DNA of 59,880 nucleotides, from positions 1 to 59,880 of the forward strand of contig JAFTSB010000025.1 in the NCBI GenBank assembly GCA_017461945.1, written 5' to 3'. Position numbers and translations under genes: made by a program. The notes beneath the pieces were generated by a model that ran no database searches, was not told where the DNA came from, and saw nothing but the letters and a program-made list of their open reading frames with translations. This document shows positions 7,107 through 16,237 of this stretch, piece by piece. How positions within the stretch are numbered: position 1 is the stretch's first letter; each line of letters begins with the position of its first letter. The DNA is from Clostridia bacterium (GTDB lineage Bacteria > Bacillota > Clostridia > Oscillospirales > CAG-272).

Positions 7107-9905
7107 TTACTTTTTCAGCAGATCCAGCACGGACTTGCAGCGGGGGCACAGACACCCTTCCTCACCGTCGTGAACGGCCTTGGTGCTGAAGTTCCAGCAG
7201 CGATCGCACTTTTCACCCTCGGCGGGTTCCACCACAACGCCAAAGGGAGCATCCTCCTCCAGCACGGTGCCGGCAGGGGCAGCCTCCTTCATCAGCTCTA
7301 CCTGAGAGACGATGAACAGCGTAGGCAACTCAGCTGCAAAGGACTGCAGCAGGCTGTAGGCAGGATCGTTGGGGGCACAGACGGTGACCTTGGCATCCAG
7401 AGACTTGCCGATGCGCTTTTCGGCGCGGGCCAGCTCCAAAGCCTTCATCACATGCTCACGCAGAGCAAACAGCTCGTTGTAGTGAGCGGTGATCTGGGGG
7501 AAGGTCAGGCTCTCGTCAAAGGCAGGCAGGCTGTTGAGGAAGACGCTTTCCTTCACGTCCCCTTCCTTCTTGGGCAGCACCTGCCAGATCTCCTCGGCGG
7601 TAAAGGCAAGGAGGGGTGCCATCAGACGGGTCATAGAGCTGATGATATAGTACATGGCGGTCTGTGCGGCGCGGCGAGCCTTGGAATCGGACGCCTCGGC
7701 GTACATACGGTCCTTGGTAATATCAATGTAGAGCTTGGAAAGCTCGGTGGTGCAGAAATCGCACAGATCGTGATAAATGGTGTGGAACTCATAGGCGTCG
7801 TAAGCGGCGCGAGCCTTTTTAACAAGCTCGTTCATAGAAGCCACGATCCACGCATCAATGCCGGTCAGCTCGCTCATGGGCAGTGCATCCTTGTTGGGGT
7901 CGAAATCATACAGATCGGCCAACAGGAAGCGAGAGGTGTTACGGATCTTGCGATAGGCATCGGAAAGCTGCTTGAAGATCGCCTCGGAGGCACGGACATC
8001 CACGTGATAGTCGCTGGAGGCAACCCACAGACGCACCAGATCGGCACCGTACTTCTTGATCATATCCAGAGGATCCACACCGTTGCCAAGGGACTTGTGC
8101 ATCGCCTTACCCTCGCCATCTACCACCCAACCGTGGGTCAAAACAGCCTTAAAGGGAGCCTGCGCCTTGCCGGTGGAGCCAACGGCGGTCAGCAAGGAGG
8201 ACTGGAACCAACCGCGATACTGGTCAGCGCCCTCCAGATATACGTCAGCGGGCCACTGCTCATCGCTCAGCACGCTGAAATGGGTAGAGCCGGAGTCAAA
8301 CCAACCGTCAAGCGTGTTCTGCTCCTTAGAGAAATGCGCCTTGCCGCACTTGGGGCACACATAGCCTGCAGGCAGCAGATCGGCAGCCTCCAGATCGAAC
8401 CAAGCGTTGGAGCCCTTTTCACCAAAGATGGCAGAAACGCTGTCAATGGTCTTTTCGTCACAGATGACCTCGCCGCAATCCTCACAGTAGAACACGGGAA
8501 TGGGCAGGCCCCACTTGCGCTGACGGGAAATGCACCAGTCGGCACGCTCGCGGATCATCTGCACCATACGCTCGCCGCCCCAAGCAGGCAGCCACTGTAC
8601 GTTGTCACAGGACTTGACGGCATCCTCCTTGAAGGCATCTACCGAGCAGAACCACTGAGGGGTTGCACGGAAGATGATGGGAGACTTGCAGCGCCAGCAG
8701 TGAGGATATTCGTGCGAGATCTCCTCGCTGGCAAACAGCGCACCGGTCTCCTTCATATCGGCCAGAATGGCCTCGTTGGACTGGTCATAGCGCATACCGG
8801 CGAACTTGCCGGCATCCTTGGTCTGATAGCCGCGGTCATCCACGGGAACGATGATCTCCATATGATAGCGGCGGCAGGTCTGATAGTCATCTGCACCAAA
8901 GCCGGGAGCGGTATGCACGCAGCCGGTACCGCTATCCATGGTAACGTAATCGGCATTGACAATGAGAGACTCGCGGTCAATGAAGGGATGCTGTGCGGTC
9001 ATATACTCAAAATCACAGCCCTTAAAGGTGGCAAGCACCTCATACTCGGTGCGACCGCCGGCCTGCATGGTCTTTTCCAGCAGGGCGTTGGCCACGATGT
9101 AGCACTCGTCGCCGGCCTTGGCCACTACGTAATCCTCAACAGGGTTAAGGGCAATGGCAAGGTTGCCGGGCAGCGTCCAGGTGGTGGTCGTCCAAATAAC
9201 GAAATAGGTCTTGGAAAGATCGCAAACGCCGGCCAGCTTGCCCTTGTCGTCCTTAACGGCAAACTTCACATAAATGGAGGTGCAGGAATCGGTCTGATAT
9301 TCGATCTCTGCCTCGGCCAAAGCGGTCTCGTCCTTGGGGCACCAGTACACGGGCTTCATACCCTTGTAGATATAGCCACGGCGGTACATTTCGCCAAAGA
9401 CCTTGACCTCACGCGCTTCAAATGCGGGGGCCATGGTGGCATAAGGATGCTCCCAATCGGCGGTGATGCCAAGACGCTTAAACTGCTCGCGCTGGGTGTC
9501 GATAAACTTCTGGGCAAAGCCGTGGCAGGCAGAGCGGAAGTCGGACACCGACATCTTTTTGTGATCCAGCTTGTTCTGCTTGATGATGGCAGACTCAATG
9601 GGCATACCGTGGTTATCCCAGCCGGGGATAAAGGGCACGCAATAGCCGCTCATCTGACGGGACTTGTTGATAAAATCCTTCAGGATCTTATTCAAGGCAT
9701 GACCCATATGGATGTTGCCATTGGAAAAGGGAGGGCCATCGTGCAAAACGAAGGTGGGCTTGCCTGCGGCGTTCTTTTGCATAGAGCCGTACAGATCCAT
9801 GCTGTTCCAGTACTCCAGCATCTGCGGCTCGCGCTTGGGCAGCTCGGCACGCATAGCAAACGTGGTATTGGGCAGGTTAAGTGATGCGCTGTAATCTTTC
9901 GCCAT
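7107..9905 (-). CDS. ileS: Isoleucyl-tRNA synthetase
   Basis: This 932-residue class I synthetase charges tRNA-Ile. The HIGH-type motif is NGNIHMGHAL near residue 60. The KMSKS-type motif is KAMHKSLGN near residue 600, in which the first Lys and the Ser are replaced by Ala and His. Two zinc-type cysteine pairs lie in the catalytic part (YCEDCGE, CPKCGKAHF), and a C-terminal zinc finger ends the protein (CDRCWNF, CPRCKS). The gene is 43 nt downstream of ylmH without room for a T-box leader, so it is read from the upstream division operon rather than by its own tRNA-sensing switch. Confidence 0.97.
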   Translation of the reverse strand: MAKDYSASLNLPNTTFAMRAELPKREPQMLEYWNSMDLYGSMQKNAAGKPTFVLHDGPPFSNGNIHMGHALNKILKDFINKSRQMSGYCVPFIPGWDNHGMPIESAIIKQNKLDHKKMSVSDFRSACHGFAQKFIDTQREQFKRLGITADWEHPYATMAPAFEAREVKVFGEMYRRGYIYKGMKPVYWCPKDETALAEAEIEYQTDSCTSIYVKFAVKDDKGKLAGVCDLSKTYFVIWTTTTWTLPGNLAIALNPVEDYVVAKAGDECYIVANALLEKTMQAGGRTEYEVLATFKGCDFEYMTAQHPFIDRESLIVNADYVTMDSGTGCVHTAPGFGADDYQTCRRYHMEIIVPVDDRGYQTKDAGKFAGMRYDQSNEAILADMKETGALFASEEISHEYPHCWRCKSPIIFRATPQWFCSVDAFKEDAVKSCDNVQWLPAWGGERMVQMIRERADWCISRQRKWGLPIPVFYCEDCGEVICDEKTIDSVSAIFGEKGSNAWFDLEAADLLPAGYVCPKCGKAHFSKEQNTLDGWFDSGSTHFSVLSDEQWPADVYLEGADQYRGWFQSSLLTAVGSTGKAQAPFKAVLTHGWVVDGEGKAMHKSLGNGVDPLDMIKKYGADLVRLWVASSDYHVDVRASEAIFKQLSDAYRKIRNTSRFLLADLYDFDPNKDALPMSELTGIDAWIVASMNELVKKARAAYDAYEFHTIYHDLCDFCTTELSKLYIDITKDRMYAEASDSKARRAAQTAMYYIISSMTRLMAPLLAFTAEEIWQVLPKKEGDVKESVFLNSLPAFDESLTFPQITAHYNELFALREHVMKALELARAEKRIGKSLDAKVTVCAPNDPAYSLLQSFAAELPTLFIVSQVELMKEAAPAGTVLEEDAPFGVVVEPAEGEKCDRCWNFSTKAVHDGEEGCLCPRCKSVLDLLKK

Positions 9906-9948
9906 TGTTTTTCAAAGCTCCTCTATGTTGAGTAAAATTTAAACGATG

Positions 9949-10731
9949 TTAGATATATTTGTCGGCCAACAGCCGGTATCTTCCTTTTTTGGTCTTATCG
10001 GAAAGTGCGCGGATGATGAATTTGCCGCAACCGCGGATCACGATCACGCTTCCCTCTCCCACGGTGCGATCGGTTCGCTCCTCGGGGGTGTAATCGATCT
10101 CCACACGTCCCTCTCGGAACAGGGCCTGCGCCCGCTCGCGGGATTGGTTTGCCAAGGCCGCCACCACCGCATCCGCACGGGGAGAAGCCACGGTATCGCT
10201 GATTTTTTCAAAACGTCTGCCGCCGTCAAAATCGGCAGGTAACACAGCTTGCGATAGCTTGACCGCATCGTTGGCCACACGGGTCAGATGCTCGCAAAAG
10301 AAATCGGCCAGTACACGGTCGCAGATCAGTATACACCGATCGGGTGCCACGGCACAAAGGTCGCCGATGCGATCCCGCTCGACACCAAGGTGCAGCAGTG
10401 CCCCCAGGAAATCCCGATGGGTCAGTGCGCGGTAGCCGCTGCCCCGAATTTCCAAAGCGATCAGGCAATCGGCAAGCGATTCCTGCAGGCATTCTGCACG
10501 CAAAGCCTCGTCCAGCTCGGCCAGATAGGGTGGCAAAAATACCATTCTGCACCGCTCGGCCGCGGTGTATCCGCCACAAAAGCACCATTCATCACGGGCA
10601 AAGGCGAGATGGTGCGAGAGTGCCATCTGTTCGGCCGGTGTCAGAAAGGCGGTGTAGGTGATCTCGCCCCTGCGGGCGCGCTCCAGCAGCTCAGCAGCGT
10701 GAGCCGCCAGTATCGGATCCAGCTCCGCCAT
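9949..10731 (-). CDS. ylmH: YlmH-like S4-domain RNA-binding protein
   Basis: A 260-residue protein of the YlmH family. The C-terminal S4 domain (EGSVIVIRGCGKF, then a basic tail) binds structured RNA; the N-terminal part is the conserved YlmH domain. Family members associate with ribosomes and act in ribosome-associated rescue in Bacillus. Its ATG lies 3 nt after the yggT stop with only a weak Shine-Dalgarno, so translation is probably coupled. In many Bacillota divIVA follows ylmH; here ileS follows directly. Confidence 0.88.
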   Translation of the reverse strand: MAELDPILAAHAAELLERARRGEITYTAFLTPAEQMALSHHLAFARDEWCFCGGYTAAERCRMVFLPPYLAELDEALRAECLQESLADCLIALEIRGSGYRALTHRDFLGALLHLGVERDRIGDLCAVAPDRCILICDRVLADFFCEHLTRVANDAVKLSQAVLPADFDGGRRFEKISDTVASPRADAVVAALANQSRERAQALFREGRVEIDYTPEERTDRTVGEGSVIVIRGCGKFIIRALSDKTKKGRYRLLADKYI

Positions 10732-10734
10732 GGC

Positions 10735-11013
10735 TTACACCATCACACCGAACACGGTGCCCACCATCATAAGGATCAGATATGCCACGAAAAAGGATAC
10801 ATCCAAGGGCACGTTCTGAAACCATCCCAGCTTGTCGAAAAGTGCGCGGATGGGCGCCACCAAGGGCTCGGTCACCATAGCAGTAAACAGTAAAATGGGG
10901 TTATCCTCTTTGATTGGGAACCAGGAAAGCACCGCACGAACAAGCATGCAGATCTCCAAAGCCACAAGCAGCGCCTGCGCCGTACCCACAAGCAGGGTCA
11001 CAAACAAATTCAT
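10735..11013 (-). CDS. yggT: YggT family membrane protein
   Basis: A 92-residue membrane protein with two hydrophobic segments (about 5-30 and 70-92) around a short loop containing the family hallmark SWFP and a TEPLVAPIR run. YggT/YlmG proteins are encoded next to sepF in Bacillota and cyanobacteria and are linked to cell division or membrane organisation, but the molecular role is unsettled. GGAAAGGAG sets the start. Confidence 0.92.
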   Translation of the reverse strand: MNLFVTLLVGTAQALLVALEICMLVRAVLSWFPIKEDNPILLFTAMVTEPLVAPIRALFDKLGWFQNVPLDVSFFVAYLILMMVGTVFGVMV

Positions 11014-11061
11014 GCGATTATCTCCTTTCCGTGGGAAATCCCTTGGGGGTCAGAGCGCCGA

Positions 11062-11490
11062 TCAGATGCGATCGTCCTCGTCATCCTCTTCCTCGTCGGA
11101 TACCTCACCGGAACGGGGAGAGAGCACCAGAGTGGTCTTGGTTACGCGGCGCAGCTCGCCGCCCAGCACCTGCAGAGCGCCCAGCAGGAAATCGATCAGT
11201 CGCAGAGCAGAGGCGCGCTCCAGCTCCTCAATGTTCATCACAACGGTAAAGCCGTCCACCAGATAGTCCACAATGGAGGGACCATCCTGATAGCCGTGAG
11301 GCTTGACGACCTTGAGAGAATTGGAGCCACCGGCCGCAGCAGGCTTCTTGGGGGCGGCAGGAGCTGCCTCCTCCTCAAACTCGCCTACCACGCCTTCGTC
11401 CTCGTCCTCGCCGCGGTAGAAGCCGTTATCGTAGCCGTCGTCGTATGCATCGTATTCTCTGTTCTTTTTACCAAAAAAAGGTGTTTTCAT
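11062..11490 (-). CDS. sepF: Cell division protein SepF
   Basis: A 142-residue SepF, which anchors and bundles FtsZ at the membrane. The N-terminus carries the short membrane-targeting segment (MKTPFFGK), followed by an acidic Ala/Pro-rich linker to about residue 60. The folded SepF core (PSIVDYLVDG to VLSP, about 70-128) includes the dimerisation and FtsZ-binding face. The C-terminal tail is very acidic (SDEEEDDEDD). It lies between yggS and yggT in the classical ylm order. Confidence 0.95.
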   Translation of the reverse strand: MKTPFFGKKNREYDAYDDGYDNGFYRGEDEDEGVVGEFEEEAAPAAPKKPAAAGGSNSLKVVKPHGYQDGPSIVDYLVDGFTVVMNIEELERASALRLIDFLLGALQVLGGELRRVTKTTLVLSPRSGEVSDEEEDDEDDRI

Positions 11491-11529
11491 AGTGGTGTTT
11501 CCTTTCGTCGTCTTTTATGTGTATTTATG

Positions 11530-12234
11530 TTATTTATTTTCGTCGTCATGGCGAAATAGCGATCGCCCTACCCGTACCATGTGGGCACCGGCCTGAATAG
11601 CAGGCGCAAAGCTTTCTGACATGCCCATGGAAAACAAGGGCTTGCCGGCAAGGCCAAGGCTTTGCCAGATATCCTCACCGATATGGCGCACACCGGCAAA
11701 ATAGGTGCGATAGGCCTCCTCGCTCTCAAAGCGTGGGCCCATGGTCATAAAGCCGCACAGCCGCACCCCCGACAGGGTCAAAAGCTCTCGGCAAAGGGAG
11801 CCGGCCTCCTCGGGCAGAACACCGCTTTTGGCCTCCTCACGGGCGCCGTTGATCTCCACCAGAATATCCATCACACGCCCGGCATTAGTGGCGCGCTTAT
11901 GGATCTCGGTGGCAAGCTTCAACGAATCCACCGAGTGGATCATCGCCACCTTGTCAATGATATATTTGACCTTGTTGGTCTGCAGGGAGCCAATGAAATG
12001 CACCTGCACGTTCCGCTCCTGCAGCAGCGGCCAATGCTCCAACAGCTGCTGGACCCGATTTTCGCCAACGCAGGTCACGCCTGCCTCCAGCAACGCGGTG
12101 ATCTCCTCCGGCGAGCCGTATTTCACGGCAGCCAGCATCCGCGTCTGGCCCTCCCTCCCCACAGAGCGTTCGGCCACATCCATATGCTGTCGGACAAGCT
12201 GCAGATTTTTCTCGATATACGTAAGCTCACTCAT
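11530..12234 (-). CDS. yggS: PLP homeostasis protein (YggS/PLPBP)
   Basis: A 234-residue single-domain protein with the alanine-racemase-like TIM barrel. K38 in LAAVKYGS is the pyridoxal-phosphate lysine. No catalytic activity is known; family members buffer vitamin B6 and affect amino-acid pools. It overlaps the end of the HlyD-like gene by 4 nt (ATGA), which suggests coupled translation. Confidence 0.95.
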   Translation of the reverse strand: MSELTYIEKNLQLVRQHMDVAERSVGREGQTRMLAAVKYGSPEEITALLEAGVTCVGENRVQQLLEHWPLLQERNVQVHFIGSLQTNKVKYIIDKVAMIHSVDSLKLATEIHKRATNAGRVMDILVEINGAREEAKSGVLPEEAGSLCRELLTLSGVRLCGFMTMGPRFESEEAYRTYFAGVRHIGEDIWQSLGLAGKPLFSMGMSESFAPAIQAGAHMVRVGRSLFRHDDENK

Positions 12235-13439
12235 TTGCGAAGGACCTTCCCTTCATAGATACTGCGGGAGGACAGCACAATGCTCTCACCCTCTTGCAGA
12301 TATCCTTCACCACCGTCCGCAGCCACAATGCAGCTGCCGCCCGTGCGGCAAAGGACGCGCAAACGGCGCTTTTCAGCAACACCGTTCTTCACAACGTAAA
12401 CCACCTCGCCCTCGGGCTCGGTATAAACGGCAGAGACCGGCACCGAAATGCCCTTGACCGTCTCGCGCTCAATGGTCACGGATTGATGACGGGTCAGGTC
12501 CATGCCATAGGGCATACGGCCTGCACCCAAAATCAGCAGGGCATTCCCCGCTGCACCCGATGCTACACGGGTCAGAGTCATGGTGGCCGTGCATCCCTTT
12601 TCCATATGCACCCGATAGGTGGCGCCCACGGTATAGCGCGCCGCCACATCCGTGGAAACGGGCACTGCCAGATAAAAAGCATCGGTACTGATCAGCTTAC
12701 CCACGGTATCGTTAGAGGGTAGCTTGGCATCCAGCAAAAGCATCAAGCTCTCGGGGGTCAGCGCATCCACAGCAGACAGGCCAAACAAAGCCTCATAGCC
12801 ATCGGTTTCGTGACAAAAGCAACCGACCTCATCGGCAACAAGCACCTGTGGGGCATCCACATAGCGCACCAGATCTGCCGCCTGAAGGCGAAGTGCATCG
12901 ATACGGGCCCGTACCGCCACCTCATCCCCCGTCAATACGCTGCGGCTTTCCAACACGGCGGCCAGAGATTGAGCGTTGCTAAGACCGCTGCTCCAATCAT
13001 CGGTGCCGATGGCCTGCATCATAGCGCCATAGGCGTTGGTGTAAGTCTCCTGCCACGGAATGACATCGCGCTCCAAAGCGCGCTCCAAGCGCGCAATCTC
13101 GGCATAAATGGCGGCCGCCTCCACACGCTTATCGGTACCGGTATCGTCTACGTACACTTGCACAAGGGGCGCACCCGCCTGTACGCGCGTGCCATCGGCC
13201 TCCAAATAGTCCACGGGGCCGTTATTGGTGCTATGTAGCACCGCCTCATCGCGAAAAACGTAAGCATCCAGGGCGTCGGTATAGGTAAAGGCCGTCTGCC
13301 CCGCTTTTTCCAGACCAACGGCCTCGGCATTCCGGCGCCCTTCGTTGATCAGAATAAAGGACAAAAGAGCCAACAGCAAGAGGATGCAGATGACCTGAAG
13401 AAAATGGGAGGCGTTTCCCTGCGCCGCCTGCTTTTTCAT
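12231..13439 (-). CDS. HlyD-like membrane-anchored protein of the ylm cluster
   Basis: A 402-residue protein with one N-terminal membrane segment (about 12-32) and a long extracytoplasmic part. Biotinyl/lipoyl-like halves (about 55-85 and near 320-345) flank a helical region, the layout of HlyD/RND adaptor proteins, but no partner exporter lies nearby. Similar genes occur upstream of yggS-sepF in several clostridial genomes, so a role in envelope or division is plausible but unproven. The start at 13439 follows AAGGAGGGG; the longer frame starting at 13472 lacks a site. Confidence 0.75.
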   Translation of the reverse strand: MKKQAAQGNASHFLQVICILLLLALLSFILINEGRRNAEAVGLEKAGQTAFTYTDALDAYVFRDEAVLHSTNNGPVDYLEADGTRVQAGAPLVQVYVDDTGTDKRVEAAAIYAEIARLERALERDVIPWQETYTNAYGAMMQAIGTDDWSSGLSNAQSLAAVLESRSVLTGDEVAVRARIDALRLQAADLVRYVDAPQVLVADEVGCFCHETDGYEALFGLSAVDALTPESLMLLLDAKLPSNDTVGKLISTDAFYLAVPVSTDVAARYTVGATYRVHMEKGCTATMTLTRVASGAAGNALLILGAGRMPYGMDLTRHQSVTIERETVKGISVPVSAVYTEPEGEVVYVVKNGVAEKRRLRVLCRTGGSCIVAADGGEGYLQEGESIVLSSRSIYEGKVLRK

Positions 13440-13505
13440 ACTGCTCCCCTCCTTGCCCGTCGCGCACACCATATGGGGGCGCGATTTAATTTGTAATGAT
13501 AGATT

Positions 13506-13536
13506 ATTATATCATATTCTTTTGGCTTGCGAGCAA
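13506..13536 (-). promoter_or_regulatory. Possible internal promoter for the division genes
   Basis: On the minus strand, an extended -10 TGATATAAT (13506-13514) follows TTGCTC (13531-13536) at 19 bp. It lies at the 3' end of miaA, ahead of the HlyD-like gene. The long spacer makes it uncertain. Confidence 0.4.
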
Positions 13537-14478
13537 TTCCAACGACATATTTACAATTTCTTCACTTTTTCGCCCCTGTTTTCCGTCATCCGCCGCGATC
13601 CAACAAACATAATTCTTGGCGGTAAACCAGGTCATTTGCCGTTTGGCATACCGTCTGGTGACGGTTTTGAGCTGCTCGACGGCCTCCTCCAAGCTGCAAA
13701 TTCCCTGCAGATAGGGTAGCAGCTCCTTGTATCCGATGGCCGCAGCAGCGGTGCGAGAGCGTTCAAATACGCCGCGCTCCATCAGGCGGCGCGTCTCGTC
13801 GATCAAGCCCTCGGCCAGCATGATATCCACGCGCTGATCAATGCGCTGATACAGAATCTCCCGGTTGGTGTAGCGCAGTCCCAGCACCGTGGCATCGTAG
13901 CGAGAAGGGGCTTCATTAGAGCGCCGATCCCACTCGGATTTCGGTATGCCGGTGGCGCGATAGATCTCCAAGGCACGGATCACGCGGCGCAGATTGTTGG
14001 GATGGGTGGCGGCGGCACTGACAGGGTCCACCAGTTGCAGCTGCCCGTGTATGTATTCTGCGCCCCGTTCCTCGGCCAACTGCTGCAGCTCGGCACGCAC
14101 AGCGGGATCGGCGCCGGGAGTTTCGGGTTCTCCGCCCCGCAAAAAGGCATCCAGATACAATCCCGTACCACCGCACAAAATCGGCAGTTTCCCGCGCGAA
14201 AGAATATCCTCTACGGTCTCGTTGGCGGCGCTGACCCAATCCATGACCGAATACTCCCGCTCGGGCTCGGCAATGTCAATGAGATGATGGGGCACCCGAG
14301 TCCTCTCCTCTGCCGTGGGCTTTGCCGTGCCAATATCCATACCACGATAGATCTGCATGGAATCGCAGGAGACGATCTCGCCTCCAAGGCGAAGCGCCAG
14401 CTCCAGAGCCAAGGCGCTTTTTCCGCCTGCGGTGGGGCCCACAACGGAGAGCAACCGCGGCTTGCTATACTGTTCCAT
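13507..14478 (-). CDS. miaA: tRNA dimethylallyltransferase
   Basis: A 323-residue enzyme that transfers the dimethylallyl group to A37 of tRNAs reading UNN codons, the first step toward ms2i6A. The P-loop GPTAGGKS lies at 14-21, with SCDSMQIYRGMDIGTAKP and HHLIDI, both typical of the family, and a catalytic aspartate in the former. The size is normal. In many clostridia hfq follows miaA; here an HlyD-like gene follows. Confidence 0.96.
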   Translation of the reverse strand: MEQYSKPRLLSVVGPTAGGKSALALELALRLGGEIVSCDSMQIYRGMDIGTAKPTAEERTRVPHHLIDIAEPEREYSVMDWVSAANETVEDILSRGKLPILCGGTGLYLDAFLRGGEPETPGADPAVRAELQQLAEERGAEYIHGQLQLVDPVSAAATHPNNLRRVIRALEIYRATGIPKSEWDRRSNEAPSRYDATVLGLRYTNREILYQRIDQRVDIMLAEGLIDETRRLMERGVFERSRTAAAAIGYKELLPYLQGICSLEEAVEQLKTVTRRYAKRQMTWFTAKNYVCWIAADDGKQGRKSEEIVNMSLELLASQKNMI

Positions 14479-14506
14479 TCCCTGACTCCTTTCCTAAAAT
14501 GACAGG

Positions 14507-14537
14507 GCGCTCGCCCGCTTTGGGCGAGCGCTTTTTT
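14507..14537 (+). terminator. Terminator-like hairpin oriented rightward
   Basis: A 10-bp GC-rich stem (GCGCTCGCCC and its complement) with a 5-nt loop is followed by six T residues on the plus strand. Genes on both sides run leftward, and in that direction no U-run follows the stem. It would stop antisense transcription rather than the operon. Confidence 0.6.
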
Positions 14538-14540
14538 ATA

Positions 14541-14777
14541 TCATGACACCAAAATGTTAAAAAAACGCAGACACGTTGTCATATTTTCGATCATCAGATA
14601 GGCTTTGACCGGGCTGTTATCCGAAAAGATCAGCCAGATCACCAGCACGATCACCACGACCATAATGACAAATTTTGTCAGTTTGCCAAGCAGCTTGACC
14701 GCCAGATAAATGGCCAGTACCGCAATCAGCAGCGCCAGCGCCGCGTGGGCAATATCGGTAAACAATTCTACGGGCAC
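14541..14777 (-). CDS. Small two-segment membrane protein, unknown
   Basis: A 78-residue hydrophobic protein. Two near-continuous membrane segments span about 8-32 and 35-53, separated by a KLLGKLTK loop. The remaining 25 residues are mixed and end in LVS. The start is GTG at 14777, supported by a strong AAGGAGG seven bases upstream; no ATG in frame has such a site. It lies 62 nt upstream of miaA and 339 nt after queA. I do not recognise a family. Confidence 0.65.
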   Translation of the reverse strand: MPVELFTDIAHAALALLIAVLAIYLAVKLLGKLTKFVIMVVVIVLVIWLIFSDNSPVKAYLMIENMTTCLRFFNILVS

Positions 14778-14880
14778 GGTGAACCTCCTTTTGCGGTTTT
14801 GTGTCAGTATCGCCCCTAGCGGAGCGGTTTATTCAATGATTTTTCTGTGTGCGGCAAAGCGCGCACGCACTCATTTCAAG

Positions 14881-15102
14881 CGCAGGCGCAACGACACCGC
14901 GACTCATCGAAAGAATGTTTCGCCAGACGAGGCGCACCGAGAAGCACAGCGCGACGGCGTAGTGACCTACGCCGAGCCGAGCATCGCAGGCGCAACGACA
15001 CCGCGGCTCATCGAAAGAATTTTTCGCCAGACGAGGCGCACCGAGAAGCGCAGCGCGACGGCGTAGTGACCTACGCCGAGCCGAGCATCGCAGGCGCAAC
15101 GA
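14881..15102. repeat. 104-bp tandem repeat, two copies plus a partial third
   Basis: The unit starts at 14881, again at 14985, and its first 14 bases recur at 15089. The two full copies differ at only a few positions. Each unit contains inner mirrored GC-rich motifs such as GGCGTAGTGACCTACGCC, which can form a hairpin. It fills most of the 339-bp gap (14778-15116) between queA and the small membrane protein gene. Apparent reading frames through it are repeat artefacts. Confidence 0.85.
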
Positions 15103-15116
15103 AGTATGGCGGAAAA

Positions 15117-16196
15117 TTATTCGATGAGCATGGCGTCGCCAAAAGAGAAAAAGCGATACTTTTCTTCGACCGCTGTTTTATAAGCCTCCAGCATCTTGTC
15201 TCGATTGTAAAAGGCCGATACCAGCATCAGCAATGTGCTTTCGGGCAGGTGGAAATTGGTAATCAACGCGTCCACCGCTTTAAAGCGATAGCCCGGGTAA
15301 ATAAAAATACCCGTGTCACCCGTGACGGCATGAACAATGCCCTGCTCATCGGTGACGCTTTCCAGGGTGCGACAGGAGGTGGTTCCCACGGCCACAATGC
15401 GGCCGCCCGCAGCGCGACGGCTGTTGATCAGTGCGGCGCTTTCTTCCGAAACCGAAATAAACTCGGTGTGCATCACATGCTCGTCCACCCGATTCGCCTT
15501 GACAGGGCGGAAAGTGCCAAGCCCCACGTGCAGCATAACAGGCGCGATGGCCACGCCCTTTGCCTTGACGCGCTCCAGCAGTTCGGGCGTGAAGTGCAGA
15601 CCTGCAGTGGGCGCGGCAGCCGAGCCCTCCTCTCTGGCATAGACGGTCTGATAACGGTCATTATCCTGCAGCTGCGCCGTGATGTAAGGGGGCAACGGCA
15701 TCATACCAATGCGATGCAGAATGTCATAAATATTGGCATACGTATTGCGATCGTAGTCAAACTTGACGTATCGGTTTCCCTCCTCCACGATATCGGTGAC
15801 CGTGGCGGTCAGCATACCGTCGCCAAAGACCAGGCGCATTCCAACGCGGGCGCGCTTGCCGGGCTTGACCAGCGTTTCCCACAGATCCAGTTGGCGCTGA
15901 CGCAGCAGCAGCAGCTCGATGGTTGCATCGGGTCTGCCCTCCACATAGCCATAGAGTCTGGCCGGGATCACCTTGGAATCGTTGACGACCAGCACATCTC
16001 CCTCGCGCAAATGATCCACAATGTCATAAAAGTGCTTGTGCTCCAAGGAGCCGCTTTGTCGATCCAGCACCATCAGCCGCGAGGCGTCGCGGGGCTCGAC
16101 GGGGTGTTGGGCGATCCGCTCCTCGGGCAGGTCGTAGTAAAAATCAGAGGTCTGCAGATCGGTGGCGATCCGTTCGTTGCGAATGGGAGTTGACAT
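15117..16196 (-). CDS. queA: S-adenosylmethionine:tRNA ribosyltransferase-isomerase
   Basis: A 359-residue enzyme that moves the ribosyl group of S-adenosylmethionine onto preQ1 in tRNA, giving epoxyqueuosine. Family motifs include [14 protein letters not shown] near the N-terminus, [12 protein letters not shown], and near the C-terminus [20 protein letters not shown], a hallmark of QueA. The start at 16196 follows AGAAAGGAAA; an upstream ATG at 16214 has no site. No tgt gene follows here. It is the first gene of the leftward run and is divergent from dapA. Confidence 0.95.
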   Translation of the reverse strand: MSTPIRNERIATDLQTSDFYYDLPEERIAQHPVEPRDASRLMVLDRQSGSLEHKHFYDIVDHLREGDVLVVNDSKVIPARLYGYVEGRPDATIELLLLRQRQLDLWETLVKPGKRARVGMRLVFGDGMLTATVTDIVEEGNRYVKFDYDRNTYANIYDILHRIGMMPLPPYITAQLQDNDRYQTVYAREEGSAAAPTAGLHFTPELLERVKAKGVAIAPVMLHVGLGTFRPVKANRVDEHVMHTEFISVSEESAALINSRRAAGGRIVAVGTTSCRTLESVTDEQGIVHAVTGDTGIFIYPGYRFKAVDALITNFHLPESTLLMLVSAFYNRDKMLEAYKTAVEEKYRFFSFGDAMLIE

Positions 16197-16237
16197 AGAT
16201 TTCCTTTCTGACATCCGCTGAAACTTTGCAAAAACGG

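Noticed and set aside
7062-9884. 940-codon open frame on the plus strand
   Set aside because: It is antisense to ileS, whose motifs are certain. Codon bias against TTA, CTA and TCA leaves the opposite strand open.
14833-15099. 88-codon cysteine/arginine-rich minus-strand frame
   Set aside because: It is a translation of the 104-bp tandem repeat, with no ribosome site.
14847-16193. 448-codon plus-strand frame through the tandem repeat and queA
   Set aside because: Its first part is repeat sequence and the rest is antisense to queA.
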